A DNA stretch of 64,000 nucleotides from Oxalobacter sp. (GCA_003605115.1 QZKY01000015.1:248001-312000); one strand, 5' to 3'; shown: positions 1 through 9,968, counted from the first letter of the stretch. Notes: generated from the sequence alone by a model not told the origin. Made by a program: numbers and translations.

Positions 1-1
1 G

Positions 2-61
2 AAGCCGGCACCCCGTGCTTCTGGCGGAGGCGGAGGCAACGAAGATTGGGAAGAGTTTTAA
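2..61 (+). CDS. C-terminal end of a methyl-accepting chemotaxis protein (partial)
   Basis: Only the last 19 codons are in the window, ending at TAA 59-61. They encode KPAPRASGGGGGNEDWEEF. A glycine-rich flexible tail ending in an aromatic/acidic pentapeptide (DWEEF, similar to NWETF) is the known tether by which high-abundance chemoreceptors recruit CheR and CheB. Its position just before cheB fits this. The call rests on the tail alone, so the identity of the rest of the protein is inferred. Confidence 0.6.
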   Translation, partial: KPAPRASGGGGGNEDWEEF

Positions 62-76
62 GGTTCTCGACACATT

Positions 77-104
77 GAATCCCGCATGTAATCATGCGGG
101 ATTC
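77..104 (+). terminator. Strong hairpin after the chemoreceptor gene
   Basis: A perfect 12-bp stem (GAATCCCGCATG) with a TAAT loop lies 15 bases after the receptor stop. The bases after it (TCTGTTCG) are only weakly T-rich, so it may be an attenuator or RNA-stabilising hairpin rather than an efficient intrinsic terminator. Confidence 0.55.
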
Positions 105-191
105 TCTGTTCGAGAAGCCGATAAATTTTGACCCGTTCCGTGCGGTGGCATCTGATGGCGCGGGCGTGAGTGTGATCAGGAAAGTTCTGTT

Positions 192-1259
192 ATGAAGATC
201 AAAGTATTGGTGATAGATGACTCGGCACTGATACGCAGTGTTTTGCGTGAGATCATTAACAGCCAGCCAGACATGGAAGTGGTGGGGGTTGCACCCGATC
301 CCATCGTTGCACGGGAAATGATCAGGCAATTGAATCCGGACGTGTTGACGCTGGATGTCGAAATGCCAAAAATGGATGGCCTGGATTTTCTTGAGAAGTT
401 GATGCGTTTGCGTCCGATGCCGGTGGTGATGGTCTCCTCGTTGACGGAAAAAGGCTCGGAAATCACCATGCGGGCACTGGAGTTGGGGGCGGTTGATTTC
501 GTTTCCAAGCCCAAGATGTCAATACAGAGCGGCATGTTTGAGTATGCTGACTTGATTGCAGAAAAAATTCGTACGGCGGCCAAAGCCAGAATCAGGGCGA
601 AGGTCTCGGCGCAGGCAGGAGAGGTGTCAAGAGCCCCCATGCCTTCCCTGGGGGCGTATGCCAGCAGTGAAAAGTTGATCATCATTGGCGCATCCACGGG
701 TGGAACGGAAGCGATCAAAGAGTTTTTGATGCAAATGCCGCCAGATTGTCCAGGCATCCTGATTGTTCAGCATATGCCAGAGGGTTTTACGCGCTCATTC
801 GCACAACGATTGGATACATTGTGCGCCATTTCGGTCAAGGAATCGGCTGGGGGCGAACGCGTGTTGCCGGGTCATGCCTACCTGGCACCGGGGCACTCAC
901 ATTTGCTGCTGGTGCGCAGTGGCGCCAACTACATGACGCAGTTGGACAAGAGTCCGCCGGTGAATCGACACCGTCCCTCGGTTGATGTCTTGTTTCGTTC
1001 GGCGGCACAAAATGCGGGCAAGAACGCGGTGGGGGTCATCTTGACCGGTATGGGCAAGGATGGCGCGGTAGGCATGCTGGAAATGAAGGAGGCAGGCGCG
1101 CATAACTTTGCACAGGATGAAGAAACCTGCGTGGTGTATGGCATGCCGCGCGAAGCGGTTATCGTCGGTGGCGTACATGAAGTGGGCGCACTGAATGATT
1201 TGCCGAAAATGGTACTGGATTTTGTCGCAGCGCGCGGAACGCGTGCTGTACGTGTGTAA
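192..1259 (+). CDS. cheB: Chemotaxis response regulator protein-glutamate methylesterase CheB
   Basis: CheB removes methyl groups from, and deamidates, glutamates of chemoreceptors in adaptation. The 355-residue protein has the usual two-domain layout. An N-terminal receiver domain carries D9/D10 and the phospho-acceptor D55 (in LDVEMP), with the KP lysine near 105. After a short linker comes a methylesterase domain with the catalytic serine motif GASTGG (about 166-171), the histidine in QHMPEGF and the aspartate in [10 protein letters not shown]. The start has AGGAAA upstream. It heads the cheB-cheY-cheZ run and follows a receptor whose tail should bind CheB. Confidence 0.97.
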   Translation: MKIKVLVIDDSALIRSVLREIINSQPDMEVVGVAPDPIVAREMIRQLNPDVLTLDVEMPKMDGLDFLEKLMRLRPMPVVMVSSLTEKGSEITMRALELGAVDFVSKPKMSIQSGMFEYADLIAEKIRTAAKARIRAKVSAQAGEVSRAPMPSLGAYASSEKLIIIGASTGGTEAIKEFLMQMPPDCPGILIVQHMPEGFTRSFAQRLDTLCAISVKESAGGERVLPGHAYLAPGHSHLLLVRSGANYMTQLDKSPPVNRHRPSVDVLFRSAAQNAGKNAVGVILTGMGKDGAVGMLEMKEAGAHNFAQDEETCVVYGMPREAVIVGGVHEVGALNDLPKMVLDFVAARGTRAVRV

Positions 1260-1351
1260 GGTAAGATGTGGCCTGTTTGCGGCATTCGTCTTGATGTCGT
1301 AAGCAAATTACAAGTCTCAATGCAATTTTCGAAGGTCTTTTGGAGCTAAAG

Positions 1352-1741
1352 ATGGCTGATCCGAAAACAAAATTTCTCGTCGTGGATGATTTCTCGACAA
1401 TGCGAAGAATCGTCCGGAATTTGCTGAAAGAACTGGGCTACGCCGAAGTGGATGAAGCCGAAGATGGCGTACAAGCTTTGCAAAAGCTCAGGAGCGAAAA
1501 GTATGATTTTGTCGTATCGGATTGGAACATGCCGAATATGGACGGGTTGGAAATGCTCAAGCAAATTCGTGCCGATTCGGCCTTGTCCAAATTGCCGGTG
1601 TTGATGGTGACGGCGGAAGCGAAAAAGGAAAATATCATCGCTGCGGCACAGGCAGGCGCAAACGGATACGTTGTCAAGCCTTTTACGGCTGCCACACTTG
1701 ATGAAAAATTGTCCAAAATTTTCGAGAAGCTCGAGAAATAG
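1352..1741 (+). CDS. cheY: Chemotaxis response regulator CheY
   Basis: A 129-residue single receiver domain that, when phosphorylated by CheA, binds the flagellar switch. D12, D13, phospho-acceptor D57 (SDWNMP), the T in VTAEAK and the lysine in VVKPF are all present. The ATG at 1352 was chosen over the TTG at 1340 because GGAG lies just upstream and [13 protein letters not shown] matches typical CheY starts. It is followed nine bases later by cheZ. Confidence 0.97.
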   Translation: MADPKTKFLVVDDFSTMRRIVRNLLKELGYAEVDEAEDGVQALQKLRSEKYDFVVSDWNMPNMDGLEMLKQIRADSALSKLPVLMVTAEAKKENIIAAAQAGANGYVVKPFTAATLDEKLSKIFEKLEK

Positions 1742-1750
1742 GGGTGCAAA

Positions 1751-2422
1751 TTGAACACCATCGTTACTGATACGCTTATGACAACGGATAAAACAGCCTC
1801 TGCTGATCCACTTGCGCATCCTGAAAGCGTTCTCGTACGTGTCGGCCAATTAACGCGTGCCTTGCATGACAGTCTGCGTGGCCTGGGTTTGGACAAGCTG
1901 ATTGAGAAAGCGGCACATGAAATTCCCAACGTCAAAGATCGACTTGATTATGTGACCAAAATGTCTGAGCAAGCTGCGCAGCGTGTTTTGAATGCTACGG
2001 ATATTGCGGGGCCCTTGCAGGACAAGATTGAGGAGGGGGGCGAGGATATTCGCAAGGAATGGCAAAAAGCTCTGGATGGCATGTATTCGGATAAACAGTA
2101 TCGTGCCTTGGCGGAAGCCACCATTCAATACCTTGATGGGACCCGTGAGGCTTCAGTAGAAACCAGAAAACTTCTGCTTGAAATCATGATGGCGCAGGAT
2201 TTTCAGGATTTGACGGGGCAAGTCATCAAAAAAATATCAGATCTGGTGACGAATATGGAGCAACAACTGGTACAGTTGCTCATCGACTATGCGCCGACGG
2301 AATTGAAGCGTGAGGTAAGTAGCGGGTTGTTGAATGGTCCGCAGATTAACCCGAGTTTGAGTGCTGATGTCGTGGCGAGCCAGGGTCAGGTTGACGACTT
2401 GCTTGAAAGCTTGGGTTTCTGA
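1751..2422 (+). CDS. cheZ: CheY-P phosphatase CheZ
   Basis: CheZ dephosphorylates CheY-P. The protein has the conserved helix motif QDFQDLTGQVIKKI, which carries the catalytic glutamine, and the C-terminal CheY-binding peptide (VDDLLESLGF). Its 223 residues match the family. The start is uncertain: TTG at 1751 has a GGGG tract upstream, and an in-frame ATG at 1778 is the alternative. Confidence 0.95.
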   Translation: MNTIVTDTLMTTDKTASADPLAHPESVLVRVGQLTRALHDSLRGLGLDKLIEKAAHEIPNVKDRLDYVTKMSEQAAQRVLNATDIAGPLQDKIEEGGEDIRKEWQKALDGMYSDKQYRALAEATIQYLDGTREASVETRKLLLEIMMAQDFQDLTGQVIKKISDLVTNMEQQLVQLLIDYAPTELKREVSSGLLNGPQINPSLSADVVASQGQVDDLLESLGF

Positions 2423-2448
2423 CGAAAAAATAATTACACATTGCGCCC

Positions 2449-3663
2449 ATGAAGGATCAGAATTTTGTCATACGCGAGCCCTTGCTCGATCCAAGGCAAC
2501 AGGCCTTGGGCTATGAACTGACCTGGCAAAGAACGGGCATTGATTCGGGTATCAGCAATGTGGATCTCCTTTCTCTCTTTGCTTTTGTCGGGAAGCACCT
2601 CAATCCCGCAGAAACGGGGTGGGCGTTGGGAGGCAATCTCCTGTTTTTGGAAGCGAAGCCAGCCCTCCTGTCCAGCCCTTTTGTTCTTGAGCTCCCCTCA
2701 AAAAATGTTGTTCTTATCCTGAATCGCGCCGACATTCTGGATGCGGATGATCTGAATTCGGTCAAGGCCGTACGCGCAAAGGGATATGGGATTTTGCTTC
2801 GCAATGCCAACCCGATGTCGCCGAACAAGGAGTTGATGTCGCAGGTAACGCATATCGAAGTGCGCTGTGGCGAAATGGATGTGAGCAAGCTTGCCAAGAC
2901 CTATGCGGCCTTGAAGGATTCCCCATCGGTCAGAATGGTTGCCCGTCAGGTAGGAAGCTGGCAGGAATACGATGCATGTTCTGCCTTGGGGCTGGATGCC
3001 TTTGTGGGCAAGTTGCATTTAACACCACGGCCGGGGGGCACGGCAAAAGTGGTGAACCCTTCTCAGGCCATGGTGCTTCAGTTGATGGATTTGGTGAGAA
3101 AGAACGCTGACGTCCACAACATCGAATCGGTTCTCAAACGTGATGCAGCGCTTTCCTACAAGTTGCTGCGTTATATCAACTCAGCGGGTTTTGGTTTGGC
3201 AGTGGAAGTCAAATCACTGCGTCACGCCGTTGGTTTGATCGGTTATTCGCCACTTTACCGCTGGCTCTCTCTGTTGCTGGCGAGTTCCAGCACGGATGAA
3301 CATGCTGCAGTGCTGATGCAAACGGCGATTATTCGAGGACGCCTCACAGAGCTTTTGGGTCTCAGCAAGTTAGGCAAGAGCGATGCTGAAAACCTGTTTG
3401 TGACGGGCATGTTTTCATTGCTTGATCGCCTGCTGGGGGTTTCCATGGATGAAGCACTCAAGCATATTTCCTTGCCAGATGCTGTCACGCAAGCCTTGGT
3501 GTCCCGGGAAGGCAGGTACGGCCCTTACCTCGCGTTGGCAGAGTCATGCGAGCTCAAAAATGGCTTGTCAGGCGCGCTTGCCGATGGGCTTTCACTCCCC
3601 TCCGGGCAGGTCAATGAAGCGCACATGGCATCCTTGTCATGGGCGCAAAATTTCACAGAATAA
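2449..3663 (+). CDS. HDOD/EAL-like signalling protein (YuxH type)
   Basis: A 404-residue protein with an N-terminal segment resembling a degenerate EAL domain (LLDPRQQALGYELTW; no intact EAL catalytic signature seen). It is followed by an HDOD domain from about 205 (VLQLMDLV, DAALSYKLLRYINSA, SLRHAVGLIGY). HDOD proteins are thought to be signalling scaffolds in motility and c-di-GMP networks. Its place between cheZ and flhB suggests a role in flagellar regulation, but the specific function is unknown. Confidence 0.8.
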   Translation: MKDQNFVIREPLLDPRQQALGYELTWQRTGIDSGISNVDLLSLFAFVGKHLNPAETGWALGGNLLFLEAKPALLSSPFVLELPSKNVVLILNRADILDADDLNSVKAVRAKGYGILLRNANPMSPNKELMSQVTHIEVRCGEMDVSKLAKTYAALKDSPSVRMVARQVGSWQEYDACSALGLDAFVGKLHLTPRPGGTAKVVNPSQAMVLQLMDLVRKNADVHNIESVLKRDAALSYKLLRYINSAGFGLAVEVKSLRHAVGLIGYSPLYRWLSLLLASSSTDEHAAVLMQTAIIRGRLTELLGLSKLGKSDAENLFVTGMFSLLDRLLGVSMDEALKHISLPDAVTQALVSREGRYGPYLALAESCELKNGLSGALADGLSLPSGQVNEAHMASLSWAQNFTE

Positions 3664-3814
3664 CCCCCTTTCTCCCAAGACGTGAACCTTCCAATAAGCG
3701 GGACATTTTCCTGCTTGTTCCGTCGATGCTCGCTTCCCTTTCTGCACAATAATGCCTACTAACCCGTATTGGATTGCCGCGTAACGGGTGCGGCACGCAG
3801 AGCAGGAGCCGGCC

Positions 3815-4972
3815 ATGGCCGAAGAAAGCGATCTTGAGAAAACTGAATCAGCATCGCCCAGACGAATAGAGAAGGCGCGAGAAGAGGGCAATGTCCCCCG
3901 ATCACGGGAATTGGCTACGTGCACCTTGTTGCTTGCTGCTGGCATCGCTTTCTGGGTTTTGGGAAGTGACGTGATGCGTGAGTTGACGCACATGCTGACG
4001 ACCTCCATGTCTTTTGATCGCGCGCACGCTTTCGATAGCGAATTGCTCCTGGTGCGTTGCGCAACTTACATGACCGATGTGCTGATTGCGCTCTCGCCCT
4101 TTGCGCTGGTGTTGATTATTACGGCACTCGGCTCTCCTTTGCTCATCGGTGGCTGGTTGTTCAGTCCCAAGGCGTTTCAACCCAATTTTGGCAAGCTGAA
4201 TCCACTGAAGGGCATCTCCAATATTTTCTCCATTCGTTCAATCGTGGAGCTGGTCAAGGCAATAGCGAAAGCGCTTCTGATAGGTTTTGTTTCCTGGGTG
4301 GTGATTTCCAAACAGATGGATGCGATGGTCGGCCTGAGTGTAGAACCTGTCAAGAATGGTGTAATACATCTCGGTGATTTGCTTTTGGTCAGTTTCATTT
4401 CGATCGTTAGCGCGCTGGTAGTGATTGCATTCATCGATGCCCCTTATCAAATGTGGCAATACGCGCAAAAACTGAAGATGACGCGCGACGAAGTCAAGCA
4501 GGAATCCAAGGAATCGGAAGGTAATCCGGAAATCAAAGCCAAGATTCGTGCGCAGCAACGTGAAATGGCGCGCCGTCGCATGATGGCGCAAGTACCGACA
4601 GCCGATGTGGTGGTGACCAACCCAACACGGTTTGCTGTTGCCATTAAATATGATGAAAGCGGATCCGGCGCACCCAGGGTTGTCGCAAAAGGCATGGGCG
4701 TGATCGCTGCGAGGATTCGCGAAATTGCAGTGGAAAATAATGTGACCTTGCTTGAAGCGCCCGCCCTGGCGCGCGCCTTGCACAAGCATGTGGATCTGGA
4801 TCGTGAAATTCCCGAAACACTTTATCTTGCTGTTGCCGAAGTGCTGGCGTATGTCTTCCAGTTGCGCGCTTTCCGAACACAAGGCGGTTTTCGTCCGCAA
4901 GTGCCGACCAACATTCCCGTGCCGCAGTATCTCGATCCCAAGCATGATGCTCCACAACCAGCAATAGCGTAA
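3815..4972 (+). CDS. flhB: Flagellar export switch protein FlhB
   Basis: FlhB is an inner-membrane part of the flagellar type III export gate, and its autocleavage switches substrate specificity. The 385-residue protein has the N-terminal EKTESASPRRIEKAREEG signature, four hydrophobic segments and a cytoplasmic domain. The cleavage motif reads NPTR rather than the usual NPTH (AAC CCA ACA CGG near 4620). Asn and Pro, which carry out the cleavage chemistry, are kept. ATG 3815 was chosen over 3788 because AGGAG sits seven bases before it. It is followed ten bases later by flhA. Confidence 0.96.
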   Translation: MAEESDLEKTESASPRRIEKAREEGNVPRSRELATCTLLLAAGIAFWVLGSDVMRELTHMLTTSMSFDRAHAFDSELLLVRCATYMTDVLIALSPFALVLIITALGSPLLIGGWLFSPKAFQPNFGKLNPLKGISNIFSIRSIVELVKAIAKALLIGFVSWVVISKQMDAMVGLSVEPVKNGVIHLGDLLLVSFISIVSALVVIAFIDAPYQMWQYAQKLKMTRDEVKQESKESEGNPEIKAKIRAQQREMARRRMMAQVPTADVVVTNPTRFAVAIKYDESGSGAPRVVAKGMGVIAARIREIAVENNVTLLEAPALARALHKHVDLDREIPETLYLAVAEVLAYVFQLRAFRTQGGFRPQVPTNIPVPQYLDPKHDAPQPAIA

Positions 4973-4982
4973 GGAAACGTAA

Positions 4983-7061
4983 ATGAACGAGCGATTGCCA
5001 ATATGGTTGTCTGGAAAGAACATTCAGGCCTTTGCAGGCCCGCTCATCATCATCATGATGCTGGCGATGATGGTGTTGCCGCTTCCTGCATTTGCGCTTG
5101 ATATCTTATTCAGCTTCAATATTGCACTTGCCATCATCGTCTTGCTGACGAGTCTGTACACGGTGCGCCTGCTGGAGTTCATGTCTTTTCCGACAGTGCT
5201 GCTGGTCAGTACGATGTTGCGCCTTTCACTGAACGTCGCTTCGACACGTGTGGTCTTGACGGAAGGCCATACGGGCCCTGACGCTGCCGGTAAAGTGATT
5301 GAAGCCTTCGGACACTTTCTGATCGGCGGCAATTACACGGTCGGCATTGTTGTGTTTGTGATTTTGACGATCATTAACTTTGTCGTAGTGACCAAAGGCG
5401 CGGGACGGATTGCAGAAGTTGGCGCGCGTTTTGCATTGGATGCGATGCCGGGCAAACAAATGGCAATTGATGCCGATTTGAATGCAGGCTTGATCGGCGA
5501 GCAAGAAGCGCGCGCAAGACGCCAAACCGTGGCGCAGGAAGCGGAATTCTATGGCGCGATGGATGGTGCCAGTAAATACGTACGTGGTGATGCGATAGCA
5601 GGCATTATCGTCATCATTGTGAACATCGTCGGCGGTTTGATTGTCGGGATGTTGCAGCACAATCTCGACTTCGGTACCGCCATCAAAAACTACACCTTGC
5701 TGGCAATTGGTGACGGTCTGGTTGCGCAAATTCCGGCATTGATCATTTCTACCGCTGCTGGCGTGGTGGTGTCGCGTGTGGCTAGCGATCAAGACATTGG
5801 CGGACAATTGATTACGCAGTTGTTCACCAATCCAAAAGTGATGTATATCACTGCAGGCATTATTGGCGGCATGGGTCTGGTGCCGGGCATGCCGCACCTG
5901 GCATTTCTGCTGCTTGCAGGGGCGCTGGGCGGAGGAGCCTATCTTGTGTCGAACCGCCCGCAAGTGTCGGAAGAGAAAGTCGAACCGGTTGTCCAAATGC
6001 CTGCGCCAGAAATCGAGGAAGCCACCTGGCAGGACATTCTCCCGGTTGACCAACTTGGTCTGGAAGTAGGATATCGCCTCATCCCGCTGGTTGATCAGTC
6101 TCAAGGCGGAGAGTTGCTCAAGCGGATTAAGGGCATTCGCAAGAAATTTGCGCAAGAAGTCGGCTTTCTGGCGCCGCCAATACACATACGCGATAACCTG
6201 GAGCTGCGTCCCGCCGGTTATCGGATCATGTTAAAGGGTGTGGAAATTGGCACGGGCGATGCTTTTACCGGACAGTTTTTAGCCATCAATCCTGGTATGG
6301 TCAACGGTACTTTGCCCGGAACGCAAACGAAAGACCCGGCTTTTGGTTTGCCCGCTATCTGGATCGATGCCGCACTGCGCGATCAAGCCCAGTCGATGGG
6401 GTATACCGTTGTGGATGCTGGAACGGTTGTGGCTACGCACCTCAATCATTTGATCACCACTCATGCGGCCGAATTGCTGGGACGGCAGGACTTACAGAAA
6501 TTACTTGATCATTTGAGCAAGGATTCACCGAAACTGGTTGAAGATCTGGTGCCAAAATTGATTCCGCTTTCGACTTTGCAAAAAGTTTTGCAAAATCTTT
6601 TGTCCGAAGGCGTGCATATTCGCGACATGCGCACCATTATCGAAACACTGGCTGAGCATGCAACTTACACGCAAGAGCCCAATGAATTGACGGCAGTGGT
6701 GCGTGTCGCGCTGGGGCGCGCCATTGTTCAGCAGATTTTCCCTTCTTCAAATGAATTGCAAGTCATGACGCTCGACAGTCGGCTGGAACGGTTGTTGATG
6801 CAGGCAATGCAAACCACGGGCGGCGAGGGGGCTGGTATCGAACCCGGTCTGGCCGACACGCTCACCAAACAAACCGCGCAGGCAGCACGACAGCAGGAAC
6901 AACTGGGGAACACACCGGTTCTCCTGGTGCCGGGGCCCTTGCGTGCATTACTTTCCCGATTCCTGCGACGCGCCATACCGCAACTCAAAGTTTTGTCGCA
7001 TGCTGAATTGCCCGATTCAAAAACAATTAAAGTCACCAGTCTGGTTGGAGGTCAAGCATGA
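4983..7061 (+). CDS. flhA: Flagellar export gate protein FlhA
   Basis: FlhA is the largest export-gate subunit, with membrane helices and a C-terminal cytoplasmic ring that docks chaperone-substrate complexes. The 692 residues include about eight N-terminal hydrophobic segments and the FHIPEP-family signature region (RFALDAMPGKQMAIDADLNAG). A long cytoplasmic domain ends in TSLVGGQA. Length is normal. The stop overlaps the flhF start (ATGA), which indicates translational coupling. Confidence 0.98.
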   Translation: MNERLPIWLSGKNIQAFAGPLIIIMMLAMMVLPLPAFALDILFSFNIALAIIVLLTSLYTVRLLEFMSFPTVLLVSTMLRLSLNVASTRVVLTEGHTGPDAAGKVIEAFGHFLIGGNYTVGIVVFVILTIINFVVVTKGAGRIAEVGARFALDAMPGKQMAIDADLNAGLIGEQEARARRQTVAQEAEFYGAMDGASKYVRGDAIAGIIVIIVNIVGGLIVGMLQHNLDFGTAIKNYTLLAIGDGLVAQIPALIISTAAGVVVSRVASDQDIGGQLITQLFTNPKVMYITAGIIGGMGLVPGMPHLAFLLLAGALGGGAYLVSNRPQVSEEKVEPVVQMPAPEIEEATWQDILPVDQLGLEVGYRLIPLVDQSQGGELLKRIKGIRKKFAQEVGFLAPPIHIRDNLELRPAGYRIMLKGVEIGTGDAFTGQFLAINPGMVNGTLPGTQTKDPAFGLPAIWIDAALRDQAQSMGYTVVDAGTVVATHLNHLITTHAAELLGRQDLQKLLDHLSKDSPKLVEDLVPKLIPLSTLQKVLQNLLSEGVHIRDMRTIIETLAEHATYTQEPNELTAVVRVALGRAIVQQIFPSSNELQVMTLDSRLERLLMQAMQTTGGEGAGIEPGLADTLTKQTAQAARQQEQLGNTPVLLVPGPLRALLSRFLRRAIPQLKVLSHAELPDSKTIKVTSLVGGQA

Positions 7062-8380
7062 ACGTGAAAAAATTCTTTGCCAATTCGCCCCGTGAGGCAC
7101 TTGTTAAAGTGCGAGATGCACTCGGCGCTGATGCTGTCATTCTTTCCAACAGACAGGTTCATGGCGGCGTGGAAATCATGGCCTTGGCACCCGAGGACAT
7201 GTCTGCGTTGGTGCAACCGGTTATTGAACATGAAGCGCTGTCCGCACACGCACTTGCGGCATTGACATCCAAAAACAGAAGTCGTGGCAGTCAGTCGAGC
7301 GCTCCGTCGAACGGTCATCAGCCGATTCGTCTGCATGATCAGAACGGCACGTCATCGTATCGCGTTAGCAACAGAGAGGCAGTGTCCCCACCCCGGGAAT
7401 TCCAGGACAAGGAAGCCGTCGAGATGATGAATGAAATTCGTTCCATGCGCGGCATGCTGGAAACGCAGTTGACGGAATTGTCTTGGACCGCGCAACACCA
7501 GCGCAATCCGGTGAAAGCGGAAGTCATGCGCGAAATGCTGGCTGCCGGATTCAGTGCCACCTTGGCGCGCTACTTGACTGAAAACCTTCCCGAGTCCGAA
7601 AAATACAACGGCGGGATGAAGTGGATCAAGGGCGTGCTGGCACGCAATCTGATAGCAATGAATGATGAAAATGAATTGCTGGACAGGGGCGGGGTGTTTG
7701 CGCTGGTGGGACCCACTGGCGTCGGCAAGACCACAACCACGGCAAAAATTGCTGCGCGCTGTGTCGTGCGTCATGGCGCCAGCAGGCTCGCGCTGATTAC
7801 AACGGATGGTTACCGTATCGGCGGATTCGAACAACTGCGCATTTACGGCAAGATTCTTGGCGTGATGGTGCATTCCGTCAAAGATGAAAGTGATTTGCGT
7901 ACGGCACTGACTGAATTGAAAGGCAAACATACCATTTTGATTGATACGGTCGGCATGAGCCAGCGCGACAAAATGGTGTCGGAACAGATCGCCATGTTGT
8001 CCGAGGTGGGTGTGCCGATCAAACGTCTCTTGTGCCTCTCAGCGACTTCCACGGCCGAAACGCTGAATGAAGTGGTGCGCGCATACAAGGGCGACGGTTT
8101 GGCAGGGTGCGTGATGACCAAGCTGGATGAAGCGGCAACGGTCGGCAATTTGCTGGACGTGGTGATTCGTCAAAAGCTCAAGATGTTTTACATTGCCAAT
8201 GGTCAGCGTGTGCCGGAAGATCTGCACTTGGTCAACAAACAGTATTTGATTGATCGTGCATTCAGGCTGAAGCGCGAAACGACGCCATTCCGCTATCACG
8301 ATGATGAGCTGCCGCTGGTTGTTGCGAATACGGCGCGCTCGATGAGTGACAAGAGCCTGCGTGAGGTCATCCTTGGATAA
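7058..8380 (+). CDS. flhF: Flagellar biosynthesis GTPase FlhF
   Basis: FlhF is an SRP-type GTPase that sets the site and number of polar flagella. The 440-residue protein has an N-terminal basic region (MNVKKFFANSPREALVKVR), a variable linker and an NG domain. The NG domain has the P-loop GPTGVGKTTTTAKIAAR, the motif DTVGMSQRD and the specificity motif TKLDEA. It overlaps flhA upstream and flhG downstream, as in other polar-flagellate operons. Confidence 0.97.
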   Translation: MNVKKFFANSPREALVKVRDALGADAVILSNRQVHGGVEIMALAPEDMSALVQPVIEHEALSAHALAALTSKNRSRGSQSSAPSNGHQPIRLHDQNGTSSYRVSNREAVSPPREFQDKEAVEMMNEIRSMRGMLETQLTELSWTAQHQRNPVKAEVMREMLAAGFSATLARYLTENLPESEKYNGGMKWIKGVLARNLIAMNDENELLDRGGVFALVGPTGVGKTTTTAKIAARCVVRHGASRLALITTDGYRIGGFEQLRIYGKILGVMVHSVKDESDLRTALTELKGKHTILIDTVGMSQRDKMVSEQIAMLSEVGVPIKRLLCLSATSTAETLNEVVRAYKGDGLAGCVMTKLDEAATVGNLLDVVIRQKLKMFYIANGQRVPEDLHLVNKQYLIDRAFRLKRETTPFRYHDDELPLVVANTARSMSDKSLREVILG

Positions 8381-9200
8381 GAAGCGATTCGATCAGGCGG
8401 AAGGCTTGCGTCGCATGCTCAGCGGCGCAAGACCGCGCGTATTTACCTTTATTTCAACCTTGCCGCGTGAAGAAAAGGTCGCCATGCTGACCAATATTGG
8501 CGCTTCGCTGGCCAATGCGGACAGTTCCGTTCTGCTGCTTGATGCTACTATCGGTGTGCGCGGAACGGCTTCCTATCTTGATATATCTCAAGCGGTCACC
8601 TTGTTGCATGCAGCGAGAAAAGAATACGATCTGGAACACGCCATTCGCCACGCGCCGCAAGGGTTTTGTATGGCGACGCTTGGCCGCAGTTCTTTGCAGG
8701 CCGTGTTGCGAAATCGCTTGCAGGCGGGGAGACTGAAGTCCATTTTTGATAAACTGATCAACTGTTTTGATGTGATCATGATCGATGCACAATTGTCAGA
8801 CGATGACGACCTGATTTTCCCCATTTTGCCGGAGGGTGAAATCGTCATCCATGTGTCGGATAATGCGCGGTCGATCAAGGCAGCTTATGCGATCATCAAG
8901 CAAATCAATTCCAGGGAAGGAAGAAGGTCATTTGGGGTACTGTTGACGGGCGCTAGCGAAAAACGGACACAGGCTGTTTACGAGAATATGGCCAAAGCGG
9001 CAAGTCGATACCTGGCCGTGTCGCTGAATGCGATTGGGTACGTCCCAACGGACGAATACATCGGCAAGGCGGCCAGTTTGGGTAAAACGGTAGTGGACGC
9101 TTTTCCCAAAGCAGGCGCAGCGATTGCATTTCGTCAGTTGGCAGGGTATTTTTCGTGTGCGGACGTAACGTCAAAGGGAATGGGCGTGATGTCCCATTGA
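8373..9200 (+). CDS. flhG: Degenerate MinD-like protein at the flhG position
   Basis: FlhG/FleN is normally a MinD-type ATPase that limits flagellar number with FlhF. The gene sits in the expected slot, overlaps the flhF stop and starts with the FlhG-like DQAEGLRRML. The P-loop expected near residue 25 (KGGVGKT in canonical members) is replaced by STLPREEKVAML, so ATP binding is doubtful. LLLDAT and DVIMIDAQLSDD keep the MinD-like strand pattern. The start is probably TTG 8373, preceded by GAGG. An in-frame ATG at 8346 lies inside flhF. Confidence 0.82.
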   Translation: MDKKRFDQAEGLRRMLSGARPRVFTFISTLPREEKVAMLTNIGASLANADSSVLLLDATIGVRGTASYLDISQAVTLLHAARKEYDLEHAIRHAPQGFCMATLGRSSLQAVLRNRLQAGRLKSIFDKLINCFDVIMIDAQLSDDDDLIFPILPEGEIVIHVSDNARSIKAAYAIIKQINSREGRRSFGVLLTGASEKRTQAVYENMAKAASRYLAVSLNAIGYVPTDEYIGKAASLGKTVVDAFPKAGAAIAFRQLAGYFSCADVTSKGMGVMSH

Positions 9201-9236
9201 TTTTGTGTGTTAACGCCTCACTTCTTGGCATGACGA

Positions 9237-9968
9237 ATGTATAACGTTCATGGGAAAGCAAACCGGGACTTTCTTTTAACGGAGCATGCGCCTTTAGTTA
9301 AAAAAATTGCGCACCTGTTGAAAGCCAGATTGCCCGCCAGCGTCGATGTTGACGACCTGATTCAGGCCGGCATGATCGGCCTGCTGGATGCCGTCAGCCG
9401 TTATGAAGAGGTGCATGGTGCGCAATTCGAAACGTATGCAATGCAAAGAATTCGGGGCGCCATGATTGACGAGTTGCGCCACAATGACTGGATGCCGCGC
9501 GGCGTGCGGCAAAATATGCGAAAGATAGAAAACGCCATGAGCCAACTGGAGCAGCGCTTGGGGCGCTCGCCAAGCGAAAGCGAGGTGGCGTCACAACTGA
9601 AACTGTCGTTGCTTGCCTATCAGGAAATGTTGGGCGAAGGCGGTGGTCATCAGCTGATTTATTATGAAGATTTTCACGATAGCGAAGACGGTGAGCACTT
9701 CCTGGATCGCTACGCGACTGCCTTGGCGGAAGATCCGCTGCAGGCACTGCTGAACGTTGGGTTCAGGCGCGCCGTGATCCAGGCCATTGAAGCTTTGCCG
9801 GAGCGTGAAAAAATATTGATGGGGCTTTACTACGAACAGGAGTTGAATCTGAAAGAAATCGGCGCCATCATGGGGGTCTCGGAATCACGCGTCAGCCAGT
9901 TGCATAGCCAGGCGATTGCCCGCATGCGCGCGAAGCTGAAGGAGCAGGCATGGACTGGGGCAGCCTGA
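9237..9968 (+). CDS. fliA: Flagellar sigma factor FliA (sigma-28)
   Basis: FliA directs RNA polymerase to late flagellar and chemotaxis promoters. The 243-residue protein shows region 2 (DVDDLIQAGMIGLLDAVSRYE, FETYAMQRIRGAMIDELR), region 3 (LGRSPSESEVA) and region 4 with its helix-turn-helix (LNLKEIGAIMGVSESRVSQLHSQAI). Length is normal. Its end overlaps the start of motC by 19 bases. Confidence 0.97.
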   Translation: MYNVHGKANRDFLLTEHAPLVKKIAHLLKARLPASVDVDDLIQAGMIGLLDAVSRYEEVHGAQFETYAMQRIRGAMIDELRHNDWMPRGVRQNMRKIENAMSQLEQRLGRSPSESEVASQLKLSLLAYQEMLGEGGGHQLIYYEDFHDSEDGEHFLDRYATALAEDPLQALLNVGFRRAVIQAIEALPEREKILMGLYYEQELNLKEIGAIMGVSESRVSQLHSQAIARMRAKLKEQAWTGAA

